Source: Clostridiales bacterium
Lineage (GTDB): Bacteria; Bacillota; Clostridia; Christensenellales; Aristaeellaceae
Length of the DNA stretch: 40,001 bases
Reading direction: 5' to 3'
NCBI GenBank assembly: GCA_012520375.1
Contig: JAAYOH010000102.1
Location: 1-40,001 of the forward strand
Both the position numbers and the translations under genes were made by a program. Within the stretch, counting starts at the first letter, position 1; every line of letters starts with the position of its first letter. The notes under the pieces were generated by a model. The model did no database searches, was not told the DNA's origin, and saw only the letters and a list, made by a program, of their open reading frames with translations. This document shows positions 22,640 through 31,245 of the stretch, piece by piece.

Positions 22640-24088
22640 ATGAAAGCAAAGACCAAAGGGGCCGGTATTTTGGGCCGCATCCGCCCCCTGCGCACGCTGT
22701 TCAGCCATCCCGCTACAGCCCTGTTCGGCCTGCTGCTCACCTTCCTATGGTACGCCAAGGATGGCTCGCTCGAGCTCACCCCGGATTCCATGGCCTTGAC
22801 CGACCGGCTCGCGTGCGCCTTTGCCCTGGGGCTGGTGGGCGGCATGCTGCTGCCCCTGACAAAACCGGGGCGGGAAGGGTCCCCCCGCGCCCGCTTCCTC
22901 CTGGCCCTGCTGCCCCCCATGGCCCTGGCGCTGTTGGGATACCTCCTGCCGGAGGATCGGTGCGCCGGGCTGTTGATCCTGATCCTATGCCTGTGCCTGT
23001 ACTTCTATTGCGCCGGCGTGGCCCCCGAAAAGAAATTGTGCCGGGTCGCTCTCTTGTTTCTCCTGTCCGCCGGGGTGACCCTGGTGGTGTTCCTGCTGCT
23101 GTATCTTCTCTTTTCCGCCCTTTTCCTCCTGGTGCTCCAGGACGCGGGAGCCGGTCCCATCTTCCTGCCGGACGATTTGCTGCCCGTTCTTGGGTTCCTG
23201 TTCGCCCCCCTCCTGTTCCTGTCCCTGCTGGATGCGCCGGAGCCCAGGGAAGACAACCGCCTGCAGAAGGGCATCAGCCTGGTGGTGCTGCCCCTGGCGC
23301 TGCTGCTTTTTGCCGTGCTGATCACCTACGTGGCCGGCATCCTGGCGCGCCGGCAGATGCCCGCAGGGGTGATGAACGGCTACGCCCTGGGGGCCCTCGC
23401 CCTGGTGGGCCTGAGCGCCGTGGTGGTGAGCCTGCTGCGCCGCCCCGTCACCTTTGTCTGGCCCCTGCTGGGGGTCCTGGCGGTGCTGCTGATGTCTTCC
23501 CCCCTCAATGCGGATAACCTGGCCCGTTGGAACCAGGAAAAGGCGCTGCGGGAGGGCCTGGCCCGCCATGACATGCTGACGGAGACCGCCATCCGCTCCG
23601 CCGCCGGGGTGCCGGAGGCGGAGCAGGTTCGCATGGAAGCGGCCCTTTCCTACCTCCTGAGCGCGGACGCCCCGGAGGGCAGCTTTGCCCGCCGGCTGCA
23701 GGAGATGGCGGACAAGGGGGGCATCCCCCGGGACGCCCTGTTCCCCGACGCGCGACAGACGGAAAACTACTTCGTTCGGAGCGGCAGCGCCTCCCATGAC
23801 CGGCTGGACTGCCGGGGCATCGTCCGGGCAAGGTGGGTGGATATATCCCTGGATGAATTGCCCGACGGCAGCCTGTACGCGAAAAAGGATCCGGAGCAGG
23901 ACTACGGCTTTGTGGCGGACCTGCTGGCCGGGGCACCCGCCTCTCCCCTCCCCGAGCAGATCGACCTGCCCGGCGGTGACATCTTCCGCCCCGCCGAATT
24001 GTACGCAACTATTGCCCCAGAGGGAACGTATCAGTACATAAACATCCAAGGCTGGCGCCTCACCCCCGAAGGGGCAGAGGGGCCCTGA
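22640..24088 (+). CDS. Polytopic membrane protein (possibly DUF4153-like)
   Basis: 482 residues. About nine hydrophobic helices fill residues 20-300 (for example ATALFGLLLTFLW and LLILILCLCLYFY), followed by a soluble C-terminal part of about 180 residues with WNQEKALREG and ALSYLLS segments. This layout resembles the DUF4153 family of uncharacterised membrane proteins; the match is from memory and moderate. A GGATGG site precedes ATG 22640. It follows the FAD oxidoreductase gene in the same direction and may share its transcript. No transport or enzymatic motif is recognised. Confidence 0.6.
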   Translation: MKAKTKGAGILGRIRPLRTLFSHPATALFGLLLTFLWYAKDGSLELTPDSMALTDRLACAFALGLVGGMLLPLTKPGREGSPRARFLLALLPPMALALLGYLLPEDRCAGLLILILCLCLYFYCAGVAPEKKLCRVALLFLLSAGVTLVVFLLLYLLFSALFLLVLQDAGAGPIFLPDDLLPVLGFLFAPLLFLSLLDAPEPREDNRLQKGISLVVLPLALLLFAVLITYVAGILARRQMPAGVMNGYALGALALVGLSAVVVSLLRRPVTFVWPLLGVLAVLLMSSPLNADNLARWNQEKALREGLARHDMLTETAIRSAAGVPEAEQVRMEAALSYLLSADAPEGSFARRLQEMADKGGIPRDALFPDARQTENYFVRSGSASHDRLDCRGIVRARWVDISLDELPDGSLYAKKDPEQDYGFVADLLAGAPASPLPEQIDLPGGDIFRPAELYATIAPEGTYQYINIQGWRLTPEGAEGP

Positions 24089-24138
24089 GGGCTTGCCGCA
24101 AAGGGCTGCCAGAGAGTTGCAGGGAAGAAAATCGGGGT

Positions 24139-24167
24139 TTGTCAAATCCCCTTATGTATGGTAAAAT
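24139..24167 (+). promoter_or_regulatory. Promoter of the DnaD/DnaC/tRNA-editing operon
   Basis: TTGTCA (24139-24144), a 17-base spacer, and TAAAAT (24162-24167), 30 bases before the DnaD-like ATG. Confidence 0.75.
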
Positions 24168-24197
24168 GGGACACACCAACAGGATCGGAGTGGGATT

Positions 24198-25634
24198 ATG
24201 GCGCTTGCTGCCTTGTCGGATGATTTTGCCCTGTACGACATCACGCCGGTGGAAAATATTTTTCTGCTGGAATACATGCCTTCTGCCCCCGGCGATTACG
24301 TACGGGTCTATCTGTACGGCCTGATGATGTGCCGCTACCCCACCAAAGAAGAGAGCATCGAGGACGTGGGGCGGCGGCTGGGCATGGAGCCGGAACAGGT
24401 GCTGAAAGCCATGCGCTATTGGGAAAATAAGGGCTTGCTGGTGGGCATCTCGGACGTCCCCCCCACTTTTCAGTACCGGAACGTGCGCAGCGCCATCCTG
24501 GACCAGCGGCAGGACGACAACCCCGCCTACCGCCACCGGGCCTTCAACAGCCGGGCGGAAGACATCCTGGGCCACCTGGAAAGCCGGCACTACCAGATGC
24601 TCATGGAATGGGTGGAAGACCTGCGCCTGCCCGAGGAAGTCGTGCTTTTGATGGTGGAGAAGACCAACGACATGCTGACCCTCCGCAACGGCGGCAAACA
24701 GCGGAGCCTGGCTTACGTGTTCAAAACCCTGAAAGAGCGGGCGCTGGACTGGGCGGAACGGGAAATCAACACCCCGGAAAAGGCCCGGACGGAACTTCAA
24801 AAGGATTTGCCGCCTTACCTGGCGGCCTGCAAGGTGCTGCGCAGCCTGAACCTGCGCCGCGCCCCCACCATGGCGGAGATCGCCTTGTGCGAGAAATGGA
24901 TGGGGGAATGGTCCTTCACCGAAGAGGATATCCTTTCCGTCCTCCCCGAAACCGTCAAGAGCGCCCGTCCCTCCTTCGCCTATCTGGACGGCATCCTGGC
25001 CAGCCGCCACGGCCGGGCCGGTCAGGAGGATCTGGGGGCCGCGGTCAACCAGGTGCTGAAGGCCCTGGGCAGCCTCTCCACCACCCCCACCGAATCCCTC
25101 ACCGACGCCTACGCCGGGTTCCTGTCCCAGGGGTTCGCCCCGGATGCGGTGCTCCGGGCCGCTACCCTGTGCAACAGCCGGGGCCGGGGCACCTTTGAAA
25201 AGCTGGGAGATGTGCTGGCCAAGTGGCTGGATCTGGGGCTCACCACCACCCAGGCCATCGACGAATACCTGGCCAGGCGGCAGGATCTGCGGCGCATCGC
25301 CCTGAAGCTGTGGGACAAGGCGGGCATCCCGGGAGAAGTCTCCGAGGCCGCCCTGGACCAGGTCCAGGAATGGCTGGGCATGGCGCCCATTGAAGTCATC
25401 GAATATGCCGCCGAGTGCGCCCGGGGGCTCAAGCTTCCCGACCGCTCCATCACCAAGCGCCTGAAAGAGTGCCGGGAGGCGGGCGTCCGCACGGTGGAGG
25501 GGGCCAAAGCCCTGCGCTCCCGGGGCAAAAAATCCGCGCCCGCCCCCGCGCCCAGGGGCCGCACCCTGGACGACCAGTATTTCGCGGGCATCGCAAAAGA
25601 TCTCGACTTGCCGGAGGAGGGAGAGGCCCCGTGA
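24198..25634 (+). CDS. DnaD-domain replication/primosome protein
   Basis: 478 residues. An N-terminal winged-helix part (about 1-110, with DYVRVYLYGLMMCRYP and a MRYWENKGLL recognition-helix ending) is followed by two helical DnaB_2/DnaD-type repeats (about 130-190 and 215-275, the second ending SFAYLDGILASR). DnaD-family proteins remodel origin DNA and bring in the helicase loader during initiation in Bacillota. The next gene encodes a DnaC/DnaI-like loader and overlaps it by four bases (GTGA), which supports a shared primosome role. The length exceeds that of B. subtilis DnaD and is nearer to DnaB of that species, so it may combine functions. The C-terminal 40 residues are basic and proline-rich. 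Confidence 0.85.
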   Translation: MALAALSDDFALYDITPVENIFLLEYMPSAPGDYVRVYLYGLMMCRYPTKEESIEDVGRRLGMEPEQVLKAMRYWENKGLLVGISDVPPTFQYRNVRSAILDQRQDDNPAYRHRAFNSRAEDILGHLESRHYQMLMEWVEDLRLPEEVVLLMVEKTNDMLTLRNGGKQRSLAYVFKTLKERALDWAEREINTPEKARTELQKDLPPYLAACKVLRSLNLRRAPTMAEIALCEKWMGEWSFTEEDILSVLPETVKSARPSFAYLDGILASRHGRAGQEDLGAAVNQVLKALGSLSTTPTESLTDAYAGFLSQGFAPDAVLRAATLCNSRGRGTFEKLGDVLAKWLDLGLTTTQAIDEYLARRQDLRRIALKLWDKAGIPGEVSEAALDQVQEWLGMAPIEVIEYAAECARGLKLPDRSITKRLKECREAGVRTVEGAKALRSRGKKSAPAPAPRGRTLDDQYFAGIAKDLDLPEEGEAP

Positions 25635-26590
25635 CCCGTTCGCAGCAGATCGTCGCCCTGCTGGACGAATACGCTAGGCGCCGCCGGGCGGCGCAGCAGG
25701 AGCAGCAGCAGCGCATCCGCCTGGCGGCGGAGCGGGATCCCATGATCGCCCAACTGCAAGAGCGCATCGCCGGTCGCTTTCCCCGGCAGGCCCGGCTGAT
25801 CCTGGCGGATCCGGGCCGCAGCGCCGCCATCGCTGGGCAGCTAAAGGAAGATACGCTGAAAGACCTGGCCGCCATCACCGGGCGCCTGGCCGGCCTGGGG
25901 CTGCCCCCGGATTACCTGGACATTCGCTACACCTGTGACAAGTGCCAGGACACGGGATACATCGGCGAGGAGCGCGCCCGCTTCTGCCCCTGCTTCGAAG
26001 CCGAGCTGGCCCGGGCCCAGTGGGGCAGCCGGGTCCGGGAGGCCCACAGCTTCGAAGCCTTCGACCCCTCCATCTTCCCCGGGGAAGCCCAGCGCCAGCG
26101 CACCGAGCGGGCCCGGGCCCTGTGCGAGCGGTACGCCCAGGAGTTCCCCTCCGGTTCCCACCCTTTCCTGCTCCTCACCGGCAACACCGGGCTGGGCAAA
26201 ACCTTCCTGCTGGACGCCATCGCCAACCGGGTCCAGCAAAGGGGCCATCCCGCCCTGCGCCTCACCGCCTTCCAGATGCTCAGCGGCATGCGGGCCTTCC
26301 ACCTCAGCGAGACCGTGGAGGACGCCTCCCTGAGCCAGATGATCTCCTGTCCCCTGCTCCTCATCGACGACCTGGGCACCGAGCCCATGCTGCGCAACAT
26401 CACGGTGGAATACCTCTTCCTGCTGCTCAGCGAGCGGGCGGGACGGCACACGGTCATCGCCACCAACCTGAGCCTGCCCCAGATTGGGGAGCGCTACGGG
26501 GAACGCATCGTCTCCCGCCTGGTGGATACCGTAAGCAGCCAGGTCATCGGGCTCACCGGAGAGGATCTGCGCATCAGGAGGTGCACATGA
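25631..26590 (+). CDS. DnaC/DnaI-type replicative helicase loader (AAA+ ATPase)
   Basis: 319 residues from GTG 25631, which overlaps the previous stop. A coiled, Arg/Gln-rich N-terminus precedes a zinc-type cluster (C102, C105, C119, C121, in YTCDKC and FCPCFE). The AAA+ core has Walker A GNTGLGKT at 184-191, Walker B LLLIDDLGTEP, a sensor stretch VIATNLS and an arginine-rich end. The protein should load the DnaB-type helicase at origins or restart forks. IstB-type transposition helpers share this fold, but the neighbouring DnaD gene and the absence of a transposase support the replication role. Confidence 0.9.
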   Translation: MTRSQQIVALLDEYARRRRAAQQEQQQRIRLAAERDPMIAQLQERIAGRFPRQARLILADPGRSAAIAGQLKEDTLKDLAAITGRLAGLGLPPDYLDIRYTCDKCQDTGYIGEERARFCPCFEAELARAQWGSRVREAHSFEAFDPSIFPGEAQRQRTERARALCERYAQEFPSGSHPFLLLTGNTGLGKTFLLDAIANRVQQRGHPALRLTAFQMLSGMRAFHLSETVEDASLSQMISCPLLLIDDLGTEPMLRNITVEYLFLLLSERAGRHTVIATNLSLPQIGERYGERIVSRLVDTVSSQVIGLTGEDLRIRRCT

Positions 26591-27099
26591 TGACCGCATC
26601 GGACGAGATCCTTCGCAAGCTGAAAGAGCTTGGCATCCCCTTCACCCTGGTCTGCCATCCCCTGGCCCAGACCATGGAAGACCTGAAAGGGGTGGAGCAG
26701 GAACTGGGGGCCCTCATCCCCAAAAACCTCTTCCTCACGCCCCGCAACCGCTCCGCCCTGTACCTGTGCCTGGTGCGCCCGGACTACCCCTTCCGCACCG
26801 CGGACATCAGCAAGCAGATCGGCTCCTCCCGCCTCAGTTTCGGCACCCCGGAACAAATGGAAGCCGCCCTTCATACCCACCCCGGCGCCGTGAGCCCCCT
26901 GGGGCTCCTCTTCGAAAGCGCCCGGGAGGTTCGCCTGGTGGTGGACAGGCGCCTGCTGTCGGAACCCTTCCTGGGCTTCCACCCGAACGACAACAATAAA
27001 ACCCTGTCCATGAGAACCGAGGACTTCTTCCATCGCTTCCTCCCCGCCACCGGCCATCCGGTCACCTGGGTGTTGCCGGGGGAAATGGAGCACGCCTGA
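26587..27099 (+). CDS. Prolyl-tRNA editing / aminoacyl-tRNA deacylase (YbaK/PrdX family)
   Basis: 170 residues of the YbaK/ProX fold. Landmarks are KNLFLTPRN, the putative active-site lysine in this segment, SRLSFGTPEQ, the loop GAVSPLGLLFE, and HPNDNNKTLSM. Such proteins hydrolyse mischarged aminoacyl-tRNA, typically Ala- or Cys-tRNA(Pro), in the cytoplasm. ATG 26587 overlaps the loader's stop (ATGA); ATG 26590 is eight bases from AGGAGG and equally likely. It is the third gene of the operon, so a translation-quality gene is coupled to replication genes. Confidence 0.85.
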   Translation: MMTASDEILRKLKELGIPFTLVCHPLAQTMEDLKGVEQELGALIPKNLFLTPRNRSALYLCLVRPDYPFRTADISKQIGSSRLSFGTPEQMEAALHTHPGAVSPLGLLFESAREVRLVVDRRLLSEPFLGFHPNDNNKTLSMRTEDFFHRFLPATGHPVTWVLPGEMEHA

Positions 27100-27308
27100 A
27101 ACCGCGCCGCTTCGGCGGGATCGGTGCATGCGCTGAAGGTCTCCTTTGCATCTGCAGGGTATGGAACCTTTGTGTTCCCTCCTTGATCGTACGTGTTCTT
27201 TCGGTTCGGACAGGCATCCAATATGGGCTATTGCCCCCTCTGTTGCATTGCCCTCCGGATAACGTATGCAAATCCGGGAACCCATGAAAGGAATTGAGAA
27301 CAAACCAG

Positions 27309-27342
27309 GACCGGGAGCCACAGCCGCGGCTCCCGGTCTTTT
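27309..27342 (+). terminator. Terminator of the DnaD operon / convergent E1 gene
   Basis: GACCGGGAGCC pairs perfectly with GGCTCCCGGTC around an 8-base loop, followed by TTTT. It lies between the tRNA-editing gene and the stop of the converging E1 gene. The rest of 27100-27308 shows no gene or RNA I can support. Confidence 0.85.
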
Positions 27343-27361
27343 CGGTTCCCGGGTAATTTGA

Positions 27362-29830
27362 TCAAACGCCCTTGCGCTCGTTGATCAGCTTCTGGTTCAG
27401 GGTCTGGTTGGTGACGCGCACGTGGCCGGGCAGGGGCAGGATCTTGGCGTCGATGGCGTCCAGGATCCAGGCGGGCTGCGGGAAGAAGGCGTCCTCCAGC
27501 TCGTGGGCGGGCGTGATCCAGTTCTTGCTGGCCACCACCACGGGGGGAGCATCCAGCTCGTCGAAGGCCATCTCGGTGACCTGGCGGGCCACTTCGCTGG
27601 CGAAGGAACCGCGCTCGCAGGCGTCGGTGACGATGACCAGGCGGCCGGTCTTCTTCACGGATTCCAGCACGGTGTCATAGTCGAAGGGCACCAGGGAACG
27701 GGCATCGATGATCTCGGCTTCCAGGCCGTACTTTTCTTTCAACGTGTCGGCGGCCTCGATGGCGCGGTACAGCACGGCGCCGAAGGTGAGGATGGTGATA
27801 TCCTTGCCGGGGCGCTTGACGTCCGCCTTGCCGAAGGGGATCTCGTAGTATTCCGCCGGTACGCCGCCCTCGTGGAACAGTTCGCCCACGTCATAGATGC
27901 GCTGGCTCTCGAAGAAGACCACGGGGTCGGTACCAACCAAAGCGGTGGCCATCATGCCCTTGGCGTCGTAGGGGGAAGCGGGGAAAACCACCTTCAGGCC
28001 CGGGATGTGGGCGGTGAGGGCCGTCCAGTCCTGGGAATGCTGGGCGCCGTACTTGCTGCCCACGCTGACCCGCAGGGTGACGGGCAGCTTGATGACGTTG
28101 GCGGACATGGCCTGCCACTTGGCCATCTGGTTGAACACCTCGTCTCCGGCGCAGCCCAGGAAGTCGCAGTACATGAGTTCCACCAGGGCGCGGCCGCCGG
28201 CCATGGCATAGCCCACGGCGCTGCCTACGATGGCGCTCTCGCTGATGGGGGAGTTGAACAGGCGATGGTAGGGCAGGGCCTCGGTGAGTCCGCGGTACAC
28301 GGCAAACGCGCCGCCCCAGTCCCGCACGTCCTCGCCGTAGCTGACCAGGGAGGGATCCTTGTAGAAGCGGTCGATGATGGCCTCGAACAGGCCGTCGCGC
28401 AGCTGGTACACCCTGTTTTTGGGCACGAGCTTGCCGTTGGCGTCCATGCCGAAGCGCTCCTTGCGGGCGATGGCCTTGACCCGGGGATTCTCCTCCAGGG
28501 GCATATTCACGTCGCTCTCGCCCTCGCCGAAGGACTCCACGCGGCCGTTGGTGAACATCATGTCGGCGACCTCGTCGGGGTTGGCCTTCAGGTCCATATG
28601 GGGAGACAGGTTGTCGTCGATGGACAGCTTGAAGTTGCGCAGATTGGTGGCCTTGACGGTGGCGACCACCTGATCCAGCTCGGCCTCGGTGGCCACGCCG
28701 GCCTCGATGAGCTGGCTCCGGAACTCGACGAGGGGATCCTGGGCTTCCCAGGCGGCGATCTCTTCCTCGGTGCGGTAGCTGGAGGAGTCGGAGGGGCTGT
28801 GCCCGGCGAAGCGGTAGGTCATCACGTCCAGCAGCACGGGGCCCTCGCCCTTCAGCAGGATCTCCTTCTTGCGGCTGTAGGCTTCGATGACCGCCAGGGG
28901 ATTGAAGCCGTCCACCCGCTCTGCGTGCATCTGGTTGGGGTTGAAGCCCGCGCCCATGCGGGCCAGGATGTCGAAGGCCATGGTCTCGCCGCTGGTCTGG
29001 CCGCCCATGCCGTAGTGGTTGTTGAAGATGTTGAACAGTACCGGCAGGCCGCCCCGCATGTCCTCGCGCCACAGGTGGGTCAGCTGGCCCATGCCCGCCA
29101 TGTTCAGGGCTTCCAGCACGGGGCCGCGGCCCAGGGAGCCGTCGCCGATGTTGGCCACCACGATGCCGGGCTTGCGGTTCACCCGCTTGTACAGCGCCGC
29201 GCCCATGGAAATGGTGCCGCTTCCGCCCACGATGGCGTTGTTGGGGTAGATGCCGAAGGGGGTAAAGAAGGTGTGCATGGAGCCGCCCAGGCCGCGGTTG
29301 AAGCCGGTTTCCCGGGCAAAGATCTCGCTCATGGCGCCGTACAGCAGGAAATCCATCGCCAGGTCCTTGACGCTGTCGTGGGGATGCTTCTCCACCACCG
29401 CAAGGGCACTGCCTCCCAGGAAGTTCTCCATGATGTCCAGGAGCTCTTCGTCGGACAGCTTTGCGATGGCGGACAATCCCTTGGCCAGGATGTCGGAGTG
29501 GGCGCGGTGGGAGCCGAAGATGAAGTCGTTGGTGTCCAGGTGGAAGGCCTCACCCACGGCGGCGGCTTCCTGGCCCATGGACAGGTGGGCGGGGCCGGGA
29601 TGGTTGTAGGCAATGCCTTCATACTCGCCGGTCTTCTTGATCAGGTTGATCATGGTCTCGAATTCCCGCAGGATGAGCATGTCCCGATAGATGTTGATGA
29701 ATTGCTCCTTTGTGAAATTGCCCAGCTCATCCTTGACCTTCTTTTGGTACTGGTTCACCGGGATATCCTGAAAACGGACATAACCCGGCTTTCTCAGTTC
29801 ATTGGGATCCACGAAAAGCTGCTTACTCAT
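27362..29830 (-). CDS. 2-oxoacid dehydrogenase E1 component, alpha and beta subunits fused
   Basis: 822 residues. Residues 1 to about 440 are an E1-alpha domain with the TPP motif beginning GDG at 229-231 and ending IFNNHYG, plus the loop YRFAGHSPSDSSSY. From about 462 an E1-beta domain begins (YQLRDGLFEAIID, YGEDVRDWGGAF, FNSPISESAIVG). The enzyme decarboxylates a 2-oxoacid with thiamine diphosphate and passes the acyl group to lipoyl-E2. Pyruvate, acetoin or branched-chain oxoacids are all possible; the sequence does not decide. In most organisms the two parts are separate genes, so the fusion fixes 1:1 stoichiometry. It is the last gene of an E2-E3-E1 operon, 25 bases after E3. AGGAG lies upstream of the ATG. 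Confidence 0.92.
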   Translation of the reverse strand: MSKQLFVDPNELRKPGYVRFQDIPVNQYQKKVKDELGNFTKEQFINIYRDMLILREFETMINLIKKTGEYEGIAYNHPGPAHLSMGQEAAAVGEAFHLDTNDFIFGSHRAHSDILAKGLSAIAKLSDEELLDIMENFLGGSALAVVEKHPHDSVKDLAMDFLLYGAMSEIFARETGFNRGLGGSMHTFFTPFGIYPNNAIVGGSGTISMGAALYKRVNRKPGIVVANIGDGSLGRGPVLEALNMAGMGQLTHLWREDMRGGLPVLFNIFNNHYGMGGQTSGETMAFDILARMGAGFNPNQMHAERVDGFNPLAVIEAYSRKKEILLKGEGPVLLDVMTYRFAGHSPSDSSSYRTEEEIAAWEAQDPLVEFRSQLIEAGVATEAELDQVVATVKATNLRNFKLSIDDNLSPHMDLKANPDEVADMMFTNGRVESFGEGESDVNMPLEENPRVKAIARKERFGMDANGKLVPKNRVYQLRDGLFEAIIDRFYKDPSLVSYGEDVRDWGGAFAVYRGLTEALPYHRLFNSPISESAIVGSAVGYAMAGGRALVELMYCDFLGCAGDEVFNQMAKWQAMSANVIKLPVTLRVSVGSKYGAQHSQDWTALTAHIPGLKVVFPASPYDAKGMMATALVGTDPVVFFESQRIYDVGELFHEGGVPAEYYEIPFGKADVKRPGKDITILTFGAVLYRAIEAADTLKEKYGLEAEIIDARSLVPFDYDTVLESVKKTGRLVIVTDACERGSFASEVARQVTEMAFDELDAPPVVVASKNWITPAHELEDAFFPQPAWILDAIDAKILPLPGHVRVTNQTLNQKLINERKGV

Positions 29831-29855
29831 GGGGTGTCACTCCTTTATTCCACTC

Positions 29856-31229
29856 TTATTGGTCCTTAAACTCCCAGATGACTTCGCGTATGATCTCGCT
29901 GACGGTAGGATGGGGGAAGATGAGCTCTTTCGCATCCTGCACCCGCAGCTCGCTCTCGATCATGGCCGCGGCGCCCCAGATGATCTCGGAGGCGTAGCTT
30001 CCGATCATGTGTACACCGATGACGTTCCGGTGTTTCTTGTTCACCAGCACCTTGCACAGGCCGTCGCCGCCCTCGTTCTCCGCCACAAAGCGGCCCGCAT
30101 AGCGCATGGACAGCTTTTTGACCTCGTACTCGATGCCCGCCTCTTGGGCCCCCTCCTCGGTATAGCCGACGCCTGCCACTTCGGGCGTGGTATAGATGAC
30201 GGACGGGTTGGCCTGGTAGCGCATGACGTCCTTTTTGCCCAACATGGTGTTGATGGCCACTTCGCTCTCCCGGTAGGCGGTATGGGCCAGCATGTGGCGG
30301 CCGTTCACATCCCCGGCAGCGTATACATTTTCCACATTGGTTCGGCCCTTGTCGTCGGTGACGATGCCCGCCCGGTTGATCTCTACCCCAATGGTCTCCA
30401 GACCCAGATCCTGGAAACTGGCCCGGCGGCCGATGGAGCACAGCGCCTTGTCGGCGGCCACTTCCACCTGCCTGCCCTGGGCGTCTTCGCACAGCACCTT
30501 GCCCTCGGCCACCCCGGTGACTTTGTGGCTCAAAAGGAACTTGATGCCCTTCTTTTCGTACTCGGCCCGCAGCAGTTCCCGGATCTCTCCGTCCGTGGGG
30601 CCGGCGATGTGATCCAGCATCTCAATCACGGTGACGCGGCTGCCGGCGGTATTGTAGTAGGCCCCCATTTCCAGGCCGATGATGCCGCCGCCGATGACGA
30701 TAAGCTCTTTCGGCACTTCGGGCAGCTGCAGTATCTCTTTGTTGGTGAGCACAAACCCTGCGGCATACTGCTCCCGCAGGCCCGGGATGGGGGGCATGAC
30801 GGGCACGGAGCCCGCTGCGATGAGCAGGCGCTTTGCGGTCTGCTCGCCGCCGGCGCTGGCGACTTTAAAGCCGCCCTCCACGCGCCCGGCGATGGTTGCC
30901 TTTTCCTTGATGACGGTGACGCCGGCGCCCCGCATCTTGGCGCCCACGCCGCTGACCAGGGTCTTGACCACCTTGCCCCGGCGGGCCACCACTGCGGCAT
31001 GGTCCAGGCTGGCGCCCTCCACCTTGACGCCGTAAGCGGCGCTGTGGGTGGCGTACTCGTACAGTTTGGCGGAATGCAGCAGGGCCTTGGAGGGGATACA
31101 GCCCTCGTTCAGGCACACGCCGCCCAGGGAATCCATCTCGTACAGGCAAGTTTTCAGCCCGGCATGGCCCGCCCGCTCTGCCGCCAGGTACCCGGCGGGA
31201 CCGCCGCCGATCACGATCAGATCAAACAT
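29856..31229 (-). CDS. lpdA: Dihydrolipoyl dehydrogenase (E3)
   Basis: 457 residues with the class I disulfide oxidoreductase layout: FAD motif GGGPAG near residue 9, redox pair C39/C44 in GGVCLNEGCIPSK, NAD motif IGGGIIGLEMG, a second FAD block VENVYAAGDV, and the C-terminal dimer segment HMIGSYASE then FPHPTVSE. The catalytic histidine is in HPTVSE. It reoxidises the dihydrolipoyl arm of E2 and makes NADH. No N-terminal lipoyl domain is attached. It lies 16 bases after E2 and before the fused E1 gene. Confidence 0.95.
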   Translation of the reverse strand: MFDLIVIGGGPAGYLAAERAGHAGLKTCLYEMDSLGGVCLNEGCIPSKALLHSAKLYEYATHSAAYGVKVEGASLDHAAVVARRGKVVKTLVSGVGAKMRGAGVTVIKEKATIAGRVEGGFKVASAGGEQTAKRLLIAAGSVPVMPPIPGLREQYAAGFVLTNKEILQLPEVPKELIVIGGGIIGLEMGAYYNTAGSRVTVIEMLDHIAGPTDGEIRELLRAEYEKKGIKFLLSHKVTGVAEGKVLCEDAQGRQVEVAADKALCSIGRRASFQDLGLETIGVEINRAGIVTDDKGRTNVENVYAAGDVNGRHMLAHTAYRESEVAINTMLGKKDVMRYQANPSVIYTTPEVAGVGYTEEGAQEAGIEYEVKKLSMRYAGRFVAENEGGDGLCKVLVNKKHRNVIGVHMIGSYASEIIWGAAAMIESELRVQDAKELIFPHPTVSEIIREVIWEFKDQ

Positions 31230-31245
31230 GCTTCCCTACACCTCC

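Noticed and set aside
27100-27308. Small RNA or riboswitch between the tRNA-editing gene and the terminator
   Set aside because: Only short GC hairpins and no promoter of good quality; nothing beyond the terminator is supported.
27422-29869. 815-codon open frame on the plus strand opposite the E1 gene
   Set aside because: Shadow of GC-rich coding DNA: no start signal, no recognisable domain, and a full E1 gene on the other strand.
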